A stretch of DNA of 64,000 nucleotides from an uncultured Bacilli bacterium (GTDB lineage: Bacteria; Bacillota_I; Bacilli_A; RF39; UBA660), in contig CAKPMB010000008.1 in NCBI GenBank assembly GCA_934167885.1, positions 1-64,000 of the forward strand, in the 5' to 3' direction. The position numbers and the translations under genes were made by a program. Shown piece after piece: positions 53,399 to 61,883 of the stretch (the first letter of the stretch is position 1; every line of letters starts with the position of its first letter). Below the pieces are notes generated by a model that had not been told where the DNA came from, did not search any database, and saw only the letters and a program-made list of their open reading frames with translations.

Positions 53399-54829
53399 AT
53401 GAAGACGGTTATGCTTTTAATTAATGGTTTTGGTGTTGAAGATAAAAAGTCATATTCTATATATGATAAAGAATTAATGCCTAATATAGATATGCTTAAT
53501 AAAAAATATATATTTTCATCAATGAAAGCTGATGTTAATAACTATCGCGATGGATATCGCAATATGTGCTTAGAAGTCAATGAGATGTATAATTATGGTA
53601 TTTTTAGTGAAGCAGTTAATAATAATACTTTATTATCCAATAAACAATATCTTGATATGAAAAATGAGCTTTTAAAAAGAAAGAGCAAATTGCATCTTTT
53701 TTGTCTTTTAGATGATAGTGAAAGAATTGTTGAACAACTAAAACTTGTTCTTAAAGATTTAAATCCAGAAAAAAACTTAAAAATTTATCTTCATATTATA
53801 TTAACTAGTGGTAATTATGAAGATTATAGTAAAATAGTTAAAATACTTAGCAAAATTAATGTTGATTTAGCTGATTATGTGAAGATAGGCCTAGTTTTTG
53901 GTCTTGCATCTATTAGTAATAATAATCCAGTAACAGAGTTTAATTATTTCTTTAAAATTTTTATTTCAGAAATATGTGAACGTTGGCAATCATTCTCACA
54001 AAAGTTTGATGTTTGTTATAATTTAAAACAATCGCCTAATATGGTTAAACCTTTTGTTGTTAATAATGGTTTCTCTCTTGATAAAGATGATTTATTTATT
54101 TTTTGGAATTATGACCGCGTTGATTTAACAACTTTTATAAGTATGACTTTAGGTATTAAATATGGTAGTGATAACAATAATTTTAAAATGCTATCTTTGT
54201 TTGAATTAATAAGCAAAGAAAAAATTCCATATCTTCTTAATTATCACCCAGCTAGTAAGTCTTTAGCATCTAATTTAAAAGATTTAAAAGCAACAGCTTT
54301 AATTGTTGCTAAAAAGAGTCAAATTGCCGTAATTAATTATTATGCTAATGGTCTACAAAGTATTCAAAATCCTGATATTTCCTTTATTGAAGCTGATAAT
54401 TATTTATTTAAGCCTAAGGAATTATTAAGTATTATTAATACTTATCAACAAGATTTAATTATTATTAATTATGATATTGATAATGTTAAAAATATTAGTG
54501 AATTAAAGCAGTTATTGCATAATATTGATATTATGATTGGCAATATTTATGAGAATTCTCTAGGTAGTAAGTATAGTATTTTAATTAGTTCATTGTATGG
54601 TATTAATAAAATAATGCCAAATGATAAAGGTGAAATTTGTAATGTTTTATTCAGTAATAAAGTTCCTATTATTTTTATAGATGATTTTATTACTAAACAT
54701 AATCACTTAGTAGAAGAGGGTAGAATTAGTAATTTATTACCTATTTGTTATAAAAATATTAACGCAAATTATAAAGGATATTCCATTATTGCTAAGATGA
54801 ATGCTTTATATCGTTTATTTTTTAAATAG
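53399..54829 (+). CDS. Degenerate phosphoglycerate-mutase-like (alkaline phosphatase superfamily) protein
   Basis: 476 residues. The outline follows cofactor-independent phosphoglycerate mutase: MLLINGFGVED at the N-terminus, KLHLFCLLDDSERIVEQL at the place of the HLFGLLSDGGVH segment, IFWNYDRVDLTTF like the NFRPDR motif, and IINYDIDNVKN where the metal-binding N-Y-A-N-P-D-M-V-G-H-T stands. The key metal and catalytic residues are replaced: DGWG to NGFG, no active-site serine, and no T-x-D-H-G-N. It should not be an active mutase; a structural or regulatory role is possible. Operon with DUF1538 and P-II genes. Confidence 0.6.
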   Translation: MKTVMLLINGFGVEDKKSYSIYDKELMPNIDMLNKKYIFSSMKADVNNYRDGYRNMCLEVNEMYNYGIFSEAVNNNTLLSNKQYLDMKNELLKRKSKLHLFCLLDDSERIVEQLKLVLKDLNPEKNLKIYLHIILTSGNYEDYSKIVKILSKINVDLADYVKIGLVFGLASISNNNPVTEFNYFFKIFISEICERWQSFSQKFDVCYNLKQSPNMVKPFVVNNGFSLDKDDLFIFWNYDRVDLTTFISMTLGIKYGSDNNNFKMLSLFELISKEKIPYLLNYHPASKSLASNLKDLKATALIVAKKSQIAVINYYANGLQSIQNPDISFIEADNYLFKPKELLSIINTYQQDLIIINYDIDNVKNISELKQLLHNIDIMIGNIYENSLGSKYSILISSLYGINKIMPNDKGEICNVLFSNKVPIIFIDDFITKHNHLVEEGRISNLLPICYKNINANYKGYSIIAKMNALYRLFFK

Positions 54830-54843
54830 AATATGGAGGATTT

Positions 54844-56343
54844 ATGCTTAAAAGATTATACAATAGTTTTAAGGATTCGTTTATATCGGTTGCCCCAATA
54901 ACTATATTAATATTAGTGGTTGCTTATTTAATAGGATGTAGTAGTAAAGTTATTATATCTTTTTCCATAAGTGCCCTTTTATTAATTATTGGTATAACGT
55001 TATTTACATTTGGTGCAGATTTATCAATGGTGATGATTGGTGAAAAGATTGGTAATTCGCTTATAAAGAGAAAAAAATTATTTAGTGTTTTAGCAATAAC
55101 TTTGGTTATTGGCTTTGTTATAACGATTGCTGAACCTGATTTAATGGTTTTAGCATCACAATTGACATCTATTCCTAATGTTTTAATAATAACGTTGGTG
55201 GCTTTGGGAGTTGGTCTTTTCTTGATGTTATCGCTTTTTAGAATAATCAAGGGAATTAAAATTAATACTATTTTATCAATTAGTTATATTATTATATTTA
55301 TATTAATGCTTTTCTCGTCACCTTCTTTTATAACCGTTGCATTTGATTCAGGAGGTGTCACCACTGGTCCAATGAGTGTGCCTTTTATTGTCGCTTTAGG
55401 TTATGGCTTTACAAAACTTCGTAATGATAAACAAGCTCGTAATGATACTTTTGGTCTTGTAGGTATTGCCTCAATTGGTCCTATCATCGTTGTTTTACTT
55501 TTAGGTATTTTATTTCATCCTGCAAGTTCTTATGATACATCAAGTTTCTTTTCAAATGGTTCACTTTTAATTGAATATTTAGATAGTTTTTATCATAATT
55601 TTGTGGAAGCGACAATTTCATTAGTTCCTATTTTAGTTGTCTTTATTATTTTTGAACTTTTGGCAAATACTCTAAACAATTATGATATGCGGAAAATCGT
55701 TTTAGGACTTTGTTCGTCCCTTGTTGGTTTAACTGTGTTTTTAACTGGCGTTGAAGTTGGCTTTATTAAAATGGGTTATGAAATTGGTAACCTTTTTGCA
55801 AGTCATAATATGCCTATTTTGCTTATCATTTTAGGGATGGTTGTTGGTTATTTAATTGTTAAAGCAGAACCGGCTGTTAAAGTTTTAAATGAACAAATAT
55901 CCGACTTGACAGAAGGTAGTATATCTAAAAAAATGATTGGCCTTTGCTTATCAATTGGTGTATCCTTAGCTGTTGGTTTATCACTTATAAGATTATTTTT
56001 AAAAATTCCAATTACATATTTTTTAGTTCCGGGTTATATCCTATCAATAATTTTAGCTTACAAGACACAGGATATATTTACAGCGGTTGCGTTTGATTCA
56101 GGTGGGGCAGCATCCGGTCCATTAACGACATCTTTTCTGCTTCCTATTGCTATAGGAGCGTGTATGGCAAATGGTGGCGATATTATGACTTTGGCTTTTG
56201 GTGTTGTATCTTTAGTTTCTTTGTCACCGCTTATTACTATTCAGCTTTTAGGCTTAGTATATGAATGTCGTATAAATAAACAAACACTTGCTAAAGTTAA
56301 AGATTTAGATGAATCTATTTTAGATTATGAGGTTTCATTATGA
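54844..56343 (+). CDS. DUF1538 membrane transporter-like protein
   Basis: 499 residues, about 14 membrane helices in two homologous halves. Each half carries a matching motif, FDSGGVTTGPMSVPF and FDSGGAASGPLTTSF. This duplicated pattern is characteristic of DUF1538. Its substrate is unknown. It overlaps the P-II-like gene by four bases, so a regulatory link is likely, as between AmtB and GlnK. Confidence 0.88.
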   Translation: MLKRLYNSFKDSFISVAPITILILVVAYLIGCSSKVIISFSISALLLIIGITLFTFGADLSMVMIGEKIGNSLIKRKKLFSVLAITLVIGFVITIAEPDLMVLASQLTSIPNVLIITLVALGVGLFLMLSLFRIIKGIKINTILSISYIIIFILMLFSSPSFITVAFDSGGVTTGPMSVPFIVALGYGFTKLRNDKQARNDTFGLVGIASIGPIIVVLLLGILFHPASSYDTSSFFSNGSLLIEYLDSFYHNFVEATISLVPILVVFIIFELLANTLNNYDMRKIVLGLCSSLVGLTVFLTGVEVGFIKMGYEIGNLFASHNMPILLIILGMVVGYLIVKAEPAVKVLNEQISDLTEGSISKKMIGLCLSIGVSLAVGLSLIRLFLKIPITYFLVPGYILSIILAYKTQDIFTAVAFDSGGAASGPLTTSFLLPIAIGACMANGGDIMTLAFGVVSLVSLSPLITIQLLGLVYECRINKQTLAKVKDLDESILDYEVSL

Positions 56344-56999
56344 AGTTAAAAATATTAGTAATAATTTCGGATAGTGATAAGAAAATTGTCAAGTTTGTAA
56401 ATATGTTCAATTTACCATTTAATACGATAAGTTCGGCCAGTGGCACGGCCTCTCAAAGTATATTAGATTTTTTTGGTTTAAAAGCAACTGAAAAATTTGT
56501 ATCATTTTCTATTTATCCCGATTATTTAGAAGATGAATTATATAAAAAGTTAGACAATAAATTACATTTAGATGAAATAGGAAATGGTATTGCATTCTCT
56601 ATACCACTATCTAGTTCAAGTAAATATGTTGCCTTGGCATTTGAAAATAAAAAAGAAGGTGAAAAAATGACTTCCAAAAATAATATAGATTATCATTTAA
56701 TACTTACCATTGTGCAAGAAGGGTATGCCGATAAAGTAATGAGTGCTGCTAAGAAGTGTGGCGCGAATGGAGGCACTATTATCAATGCTCGAGCTATTGG
56801 TGATAAAAATAGTTTTAAATTCTTTAATATAACGATGGAACCAGAAAAAGACATTGTGTTAATTGTTTGCCATAATAGTAATAAAAATAAAATTATGGAT
56901 GCTATTGTTAATAAAAGTGGGATTAAAACCGAAGCAAAAGGTATGTGTATATCACTTCCAATTGACAATTTAATTGGCATCAATCAAGATGTCGAATAA
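56340..56999 (+). CDS. Tandem P-II-like regulatory protein
   Basis: 219 residues. The second half (about 115-219) has a P-II pattern: IVQEGYADKVMSAAKKCGANGGTIINARAIG and a C-terminal strand with a helix. The first half includes SSASGTASQSILDFFGLKATEKFV, like the G-T-A-S-x-x-I-L-x-x-L-G-L segment seen in two-domain P-II family proteins. Gene overlaps DUF1538, so it probably binds and gates that transporter in response to a small ligand. Confidence 0.8.
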   Translation: MKLKILVIISDSDKKIVKFVNMFNLPFNTISSASGTASQSILDFFGLKATEKFVSFSIYPDYLEDELYKKLDNKLHLDEIGNGIAFSIPLSSSSKYVALAFENKKEGEKMTSKNNIDYHLILTIVQEGYADKVMSAAKKCGANGGTIINARAIGDKNSFKFFNITMEPEKDIVLIVCHNSNKNKIMDAIVNKSGIKTEAKGMCISLPIDNLIGINQDVE

Positions 57000-57042
57000 T
57001 GTCTAAAATAGTGTAAATGTAATTTTAAAAAAATGTCAATTA

Positions 57043-57071
57043 TTGACTTTGATTTTAAATAATAGTATATT
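57043..57071 (+). promoter_or_regulatory. Promoter of the structured RNA
   Basis: TTGACT (57043-57048), a 17-base spacer and TATATT (57066-57071); transcription should begin at about 57079. Confidence 0.65.
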
Positions 57072-57078
57072 GATTATA

Positions 57079-57416
57079 GAGTCCATTAGATAAGTGATAA
57101 GGAGTTATATGAGATGGGATAATGTCCCATAGTTTACCGAAAGTAAACTAAATTTCCTAATAAATAGGGTAAAATTGTAAAACATTGATCACTTTAATTA
57201 AATATTTAAACTGAATTAAGAACTCACATAGAAATATGTAATCAGTTAACTATTCAATTAATTAGTGTAGGAGGTGATTTACCTATAATTGATAAGTAAA
57301 TCATTAAAAATTGCACTAAAATTGTTAATGATTTGACTTATATAATTAGCATAAAAAAACTAATTATTGTCAATGTAGGGTTTAAATTTAAAAGATATGC
57401 GTGTGCATATCTTTTA
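57079..57416 (+). ncRNA. Unassigned structured noncoding RNA, about 340 nt
   Basis: No ORF is present, but a promoter lies upstream and a strong terminator (AAAGATATGC/GCATATCTTT, 57391-57400/57405-57414) downstream. The 5' half folds as a cloverleaf: AAGTGAT/ATCACTT (57092-57098/57188-57194) closes hairpins ATGGGA/TCCCAT, AGTTTAC/GTAAACT and AATTTCCTA/TAGG-AAATT. The 3' half has a long stem (57294-57307/57325-57339), a hairpin TAATTAG/CTAATTA, and TTAGTG (57262-57267) that can pair with CACTAA (57314-57319) in the loop to make a pseudoknot. It lacks tmRNA, RNase P and SRP hallmarks. raiA-type RNA is one candidate, not confirmed. Confidence 0.6.
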
Positions 57417-57677
57417 CTTTGTCTTATCATCTTTCTTAGCATTTAACTTAATCCAATATTCTAGTGGTTTAGCATCCAAACTTTTAATAATTTTATCCTT
57501 ATTTCCGCGATACGTTGAACGGATTTTTTTATACTTTATAAAAGCATAACCAGGATCTTTATCAATTACTAAATAAAGTTGAACACCATATATTGAGAAG
57601 AAATGTGGTTCAAAAACTTCATAGGCAAAGCCTACAATAATATCGGCATATTTATTTAATTTATATTGTTGTAACAT
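57414..57677 (-). CDS. Small hypothetical protein, 87 residues
   Basis: Clear RBS (AGGAGGAATTT) before the ATG on the minus strand. The product is basic and mostly beta with aromatic residues: ADIIVGFAYEVFEPHFFSIY, then VQLYLVIDKDPGYAFIKYKK. No family recognised. Its stop codon overlaps the hairpin that ends the structured RNA, which serves as terminator for both. Confidence 0.6.
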   Translation of the reverse strand: MLQQYKLNKYADIIVGFAYEVFEPHFFSIYGVQLYLVIDKDPGYAFIKYKKIRSTYRGNKDKIIKSLDAKPLEYWIKLNAKKDDKTK

Positions 57678-57824
57678 AAATTCCTCCTAGATAAGTTGTA
57701 TTATAAATTAACGATTTTGACTTAGCAATTCTTTTTACATAAATTTGCCAAGCAATTTTAATAATTCATTGTATTGTTTTATCAAATAATGTATAATGTT
57801 GATAGAATTTGATGTAGGTGAAGT

Positions 57825-59285
57825 ATGAAGAAAAATGATATAGAAGATATTGAAATATTAGATCTTGATGATGATATAGAAGAAAAAAAAGAAAAAGTAA
57901 AAAAAAATTTAGAAAAAAACGATAAAAAAACGATAGAAGAGACTAAAGAATTAGTCTTAAAAAAGAAAATAAAGACTAAGAAGAAAGAAGAAAAGAAAGC
58001 TGAAAAAGGAAAATATTATAAAGCTCAAGTTATTTTTTGTTCTATAAGTGCCTTGTTTATATTAGGTTGTTGTATTTTTTATGGAAGTCGGATGATAAAA
58101 TATTATAAAATTTATAATCCTAAGGCATCGGATGGTAAAAGAATTCAACTTTTAGCGAATGAAATAACTTCTAAATCTGAAATTGTATATAATGAAAGTG
58201 GTTTATATATAAATGCTGGTAATTATATTTACAAAGGTGATGTTCAAAATAATTATGTTAAGTATGCTAATATGTTATGGCGAATTGTTCGTATTAATAA
58301 AGATGATACCATTGAAATAGTGTTAGATGATTATATTAATATTGCTAGTTGGGGTAGTAAGTATGATTATTTAAAGAGTGATATTTATAAATATCTTAAT
58401 AATGAATTTATTAAAAAGTTAGATAAAGATAGTTTAGTTAACTCTAATATATGCACTGATAAATTTAAAGAACTATCTAGTATTACTTGTAACAATACCA
58501 ATAATGATGGTTATGTTAATTTACTTAGTGTTACGACTTTCTTAAATAGTATTGTTGATAAAAAAACCTATTTAGCAAGAGAAAATGAAGTATATTGGTT
58601 ACGTGATAATAGTGATAGTGCGTCTTGGAATACGAATGGGGTTAATGTAAGTTTAAGCAGTGGGGATAATTTTTATGAAATAAGACCAGTGGTGACGCTT
58701 AAGTCATCTATTGCTTATAATAAAGGTGATGGCTCTATCGACAATCCATATCTTGTTGAAAATAGTAAAAATTTATTTGGATCATACATCAAATTAGGGG
58801 ATGATTTATGGCAAATATATGATACAACTGATGATTATCGCTTAGTTTTAGTGGATATTTTAAAAACATCGCATCGTTTTAGTTATAGTAAAAATAATTA
58901 TGATGTTAATGATGAAGGATCAGTTGCTAATTACTTAAATAATGAGTATTTGGATTCACTAACTTATAAAGATAAAATTATTGAAAATACATGGTATACA
59001 GGTGGATATAATACTTCATATAAGGATGTATTAAAAGATAAAGTTACCGCACGTGTGGGTATGTTAAATTATATGGATGTTAAATTAAATAGTGATGTCG
59101 AAGATTATTTCCTTTTAACATCTACTAAAGATGAGTCTGGTTCATTAATGTTTGTATATGGGGATGCACTATTAAAAAAGAGTAAAAATACCATATCACG
59201 CTCTATTAGACCATGTATAACTATTTCTAAAAATATAAAATTAAAAGGAAGTGGCACGTTAAGTGATCCATTTGTGGAGGCATAA
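57825..59285 (+). CDS. Single-pass membrane protein with duplicated surface domains
   Basis: 486 residues. The N-terminal 60 residues are very highly charged and probably coiled (DDDIEEKKEKVKKNLEKNDKK). A membrane helix follows (about 68-88). The outer part has two copies of a domain: the first with YKGDVQNNYVKYANMLWRIV and ending GDGSIDNPYLV, the second with IKLGDDLWQIYDTTDDYRLV and ending GSGTLSDPFVEA. Both end in a short G-x-G/S-x-x-x-P-[YF] block. This repeated W-x-I domain is found in surface proteins of related gut Firmicutes; the role is unknown. A decayed relative lies at 265-903. Confidence 0.75.
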   Translation: MKKNDIEDIEILDLDDDIEEKKEKVKKNLEKNDKKTIEETKELVLKKKIKTKKKEEKKAEKGKYYKAQVIFCSISALFILGCCIFYGSRMIKYYKIYNPKASDGKRIQLLANEITSKSEIVYNESGLYINAGNYIYKGDVQNNYVKYANMLWRIVRINKDDTIEIVLDDYINIASWGSKYDYLKSDIYKYLNNEFIKKLDKDSLVNSNICTDKFKELSSITCNNTNNDGYVNLLSVTTFLNSIVDKKTYLARENEVYWLRDNSDSASWNTNGVNVSLSSGDNFYEIRPVVTLKSSIAYNKGDGSIDNPYLVENSKNLFGSYIKLGDDLWQIYDTTDDYRLVLVDILKTSHRFSYSKNNYDVNDEGSVANYLNNEYLDSLTYKDKIIENTWYTGGYNTSYKDVLKDKVTARVGMLNYMDVKLNSDVEDYFLLTSTKDESGSLMFVYGDALLKKSKNTISRSIRPCITISKNIKLKGSGTLSDPFVEA

Positions 59286-59286
59286 T

Positions 59287-60297
59287 ATGAAAAAGTTTAC
59301 AATCTTTTTTATCGTTGTTGATATATTTGTATTAGGATGTTTCTTCTTGTTTTATGGACCATTTGAGACATTTAGAAATACAATTATTACAACAGCCATT
59401 GCAACAAAGACTCATGATTATATTGCTTATACATTTTATAGTGAAAAAAAGGTTAGTGAAGTTATTAATTTGAATAGTTATATTCCCTTAACTGATAATG
59501 TTAATTTGGATGATATCATTATTGATACTAAGCCAAGAGATAGCTATGATAATGAGTATGATGAGGCTATTTTAACAAGGGATGAAGGCAATGATCTTTA
59601 TAAATATTTAAAGATTAAGGTAGGCGGATATGACGCCCATTTAGTTGCTATATATGATCCTAGTAAAGTAATTTTAATGACTTGTGCTAAGTTTAATACT
59701 ATTAATCGTAGTGGTAAAGAACGTGTTTCTTCTATGGCTAAACGTTATAATGCCGTTATTGGTATTAATGGTGGAGGTTTTAGTGATCCAGATGGTTATG
59801 GTAGTGATATTCCACTTGGCTATGTAATTAAAGATGGTAAAATAATTTGGTCAACTAGTAATAATAAACAACCTTTAATAGGTTTTACTAATGATAATAA
59901 ACTATTATTAGTTAATGCAACTGGTGAAGATGCTCTAAAAATGGGTATGCGTGATGCCGTTCAATTTGGCCCATTCTTAATAGTTAATGGTGAAACAATC
60001 AAATATAAATCAACTGTTGGTGGTTATGATAGAGCAGCAAGAACAGCCATCGCTCAAAGAAAAGACGGTATCGTATTATTCCTAGTTACAGAAGGAACAC
60101 ATTCTAGAGGCCCTAATATGTCTGAGGTTGCCGAAACTCTAAAAAAATATGGAGCATATAATGCTGCTAATATGGATGGTGGAACAAGTGTTCAAATGGT
60201 AATTAAAAATAAACTTATAAACAAACCTAAAAATGTATATGGACAGACTGTATCTGGTGGTAGAATGGTTGTTACTGCCTGGGGAGTTACTGAATAA
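59287..60297 (+). CDS. Membrane-anchored phosphodiester glycosidase (NAGPA-like)
   Basis: 336 residues from ATG 59287 (GTGGAGG upstream). An N-terminal membrane helix (about 4-25) precedes an extracellular domain with VIGINGGGFSD, GYVIKDGKIIWS, RDAVQFGPFLIVNGE, RAARTAIAQRKDG and AYNAANMDGGTSVQM: the full pattern of the NAGPA family, which cleaves sugar phosphodiesters. It probably trims a wall or capsule glycopolymer. It starts one base after the stop of the duplicated surface protein. Confidence 0.9.
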   Translation: MKKFTIFFIVVDIFVLGCFFLFYGPFETFRNTIITTAIATKTHDYIAYTFYSEKKVSEVINLNSYIPLTDNVNLDDIIIDTKPRDSYDNEYDEAILTRDEGNDLYKYLKIKVGGYDAHLVAIYDPSKVILMTCAKFNTINRSGKERVSSMAKRYNAVIGINGGGFSDPDGYGSDIPLGYVIKDGKIIWSTSNNKQPLIGFTNDNKLLLVNATGEDALKMGMRDAVQFGPFLIVNGETIKYKSTVGGYDRAARTAIAQRKDGIVLFLVTEGTHSRGPNMSEVAETLKKYGAYNAANMDGGTSVQMVIKNKLINKPKNVYGQTVSGGRMVVTAWGVTE

Positions 60298-60322
60298 AAG
60301 GGCTTAAAAAAGCCTTTTTTTT
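60297..60322 (+). terminator. Terminator
   Basis: AAAGGGCTT and AAGCCTTTTTTT form a hairpin with a T-run immediately after the glycosidase gene. Confidence 0.8.
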
Positions 60323-60435
60323 GTGACTATGCTTTTCTTAATTTACACAATTTTTCATCTTTTATTTGACTTGATAGGTTCAATTTGATAAGATTAATAG
60401 CGTCCGTAAAAATGAAAATGCAAATGAGGTGTGAA

Positions 60436-61371
60436 ATGAAAGGATTTTTTCAAAGTAACAACAAAGTGTATTTAATAGCAAATATCTTTGTTTGTATACT
60501 TTGCACGAGTTATTTATGTACGGGATACTATAATGTAAATAACGAAAAACAACATGATGATTCCATCGCTTTAGTGGATAAAGAAACGGAGCCACTCTCC
60601 GCATCCAATAATGATGATAAGAATAATAATACAACAAAACAAAATACAGTAGAAAGAAAAAAAACAGTTGTGACAAATGCTAAGGTTACAACATCATCTA
60701 AAAAATATGTTAAACCAAATTATGATGCTCTAACAGGTAGTGCGGTTGTTAGCTATGCTAAAAATTACATTGGATTGCGATATGTAAGTGGAGGTAATAG
60801 TTTATCAACAGGAACAGATTGTTCAGGCTTTACGAAACTTATTTATAAAGAATTTGGAATAAGTTTATCGCGCTCAGTAAAATCACAGGCTGGTAATGGT
60901 AAATATGTAAGTAAAAATGATTTAAAACCAGGTGATTTAATATTTTATGGACAACGAGCAGGTAGTGTTAGTCACGTAGCAATATATATGGGTGGAGGAA
61001 AAGTTATCCACCAATCAACACCTAAAAGTGGTGTAAAAATAAGTGGTATGAATATGATGGTATATATAACAGCTAGACGTGTTATTACAGAAAGATCAAG
61101 TAAAGTAGAAGATACTAAAAAAGAAGAAAACAAAACAAATGAAAATAATACGTATACTAAGAATGAATATACTGACAATACTAATAGTGATACAAAAAAT
61201 AATGATACAAAAAATAATGATACAAAAAATAACGATACAAAAAATAATGATACAAAAAATAATGATATAAAAAATAATGATACAAAAAACGAAGAAAGTA
61301 AACAAGAAGATATATCATCAAATGTTTCAAATAAAACTTATACAAATAATGAATATGGTACTAGTAATTAG
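60436..61371 (+). CDS. Secreted NlpC/P60 endopeptidase with a repeat tail
   Basis: 311 residues from ATG 60436 (GAGGTG upstream; 60385 lacks an RBS). An N-terminal membrane or signal segment is followed by a polar linker and the NlpC/P60 domain: GTDCSGFTKLIYKEFG (catalytic Cys), LKPGDLIFYG, SVSHVAIYMGGGKVIH (His). It cuts peptide cross-links of peptidoglycan. The C-terminal tail holds seven 5-residue repeats of D-T-K-N-N type. A wall remodelling role is likely. Confidence 0.9.
   Translation: MKGFFQSNNKVYLIANIFVCILCTSYLCTGYYNVNNEKQHDDSIALVDKETEPLSASNNDDKNNNTTKQNTVERKKTVVTNAKVTTSSKKYVKPNYDALTGSAVVSYAKNYIGLRYVSGGNSLSTGTDCSGFTKLIYKEFGISLSRSVKSQAGNGKYVSKNDLKPGDLIFYGQRAGSVSHVAIYMGGGKVIHQSTPKSGVKISGMNMMVYITARRVITERSSKVEDTKKEENKTNENNTYTKNEYTDNTNSDTKNNDTKNNDTKNNDTKNNDTKNNDIKNNDTKNEESKQEDISSNVSNKTYTNNEYGTSN
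61186..61290 (+). repeat. Seven in-frame 15-bp tandem repeats
   Basis: Unit AATGATACAAAAAAT, with minor variants at the first, sixth and last copies, encodes N-D-T-K-N in the NlpC/P60 protein. Length changes by slippage would stay in frame. Confidence 0.9.
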
Positions 61372-61404
61372 GCCATATTTTTTATATAATTATAAAGAGG
61401 ATAT

Positions 61405-61872
61405 ATGGAAGATATTATTAAATATTTACTAGATAATAATCAAACAATTAGTGTAATGGAATCATGCACAGGGGGCTTAATGGCAAGTTCTATAACAGAT
61501 ATTCCAAATGCTAGTTTGGTTTTTAAATTTGGGGCGACAACTTATAGTAATGAATATAAAATAAAATTTGGTGTCAAAAAAAAATTAATTGATAAATATA
61601 CGGTTTATAGTATGGAAGTCGCTAGAGATATGGCTTATGCAATAGTAAACTATACTAGTAGTGATTATGGTATTGGCATAACCGGTAAATTAAATAAGCA
61701 AGATATTAATAATCTAGATGGTGATGTTAATAAGGTATATATTGCTATATATGATAAGAAATTAGATAAATACTATATTGATAGTTTTTTTGTTAACAAT
61801 ATAGATAGATTTCTAAATAAAAAAGAAGTTGTTCACAAAGTTGTTGAAAAAATGCGTGAAAACCTCCTTTAA
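61405..61872 (+). CDS. CinA-family nicotinamide-nucleotide amidohydrolase-like protein (PncC domain)
   Basis: 155 residues, the C-terminal CinA domain alone. It has the typical ISVMESCTGGLMASSITDI, VFKFGATTYSNEYK, and GIGITGKLNK. In other bacteria this domain deamidates nicotinamide mononucleotide. The N-terminal MoCF domain of full CinA is absent. Confidence 0.88.
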   Translation: MEDIIKYLLDNNQTISVMESCTGGLMASSITDIPNASLVFKFGATTYSNEYKIKFGVKKKLIDKYTVYSMEVARDMAYAIVNYTSSDYGIGITGKLNKQDINNLDGDVNKVYIAIYDKKLDKYYIDSFFVNNIDRFLNKKEVVHKVVEKMRENLL

Positions 61873-61883
61873 AATGGTGTGAT

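Noticed and set aside
53399..54829. Active phosphoglycerate mutase (gpmI)
   Set aside because: The serine nucleophile and nearly all metal ligands are missing, so only a degenerate relative is claimed.
61186..61290. CRISPR-like array
   Set aside because: The units are contiguous 15-bp copies without spacers and lie in frame in a coding region. No other regularly spaced repeats were seen in the window.
61096..61305. Minus-strand hydrophobic frame rich in I-I-F-C-I repeats
   Set aside because: It is the reverse complement of the 15-bp tandem repeat in the NlpC/P60 gene and only mirrors that repeat.
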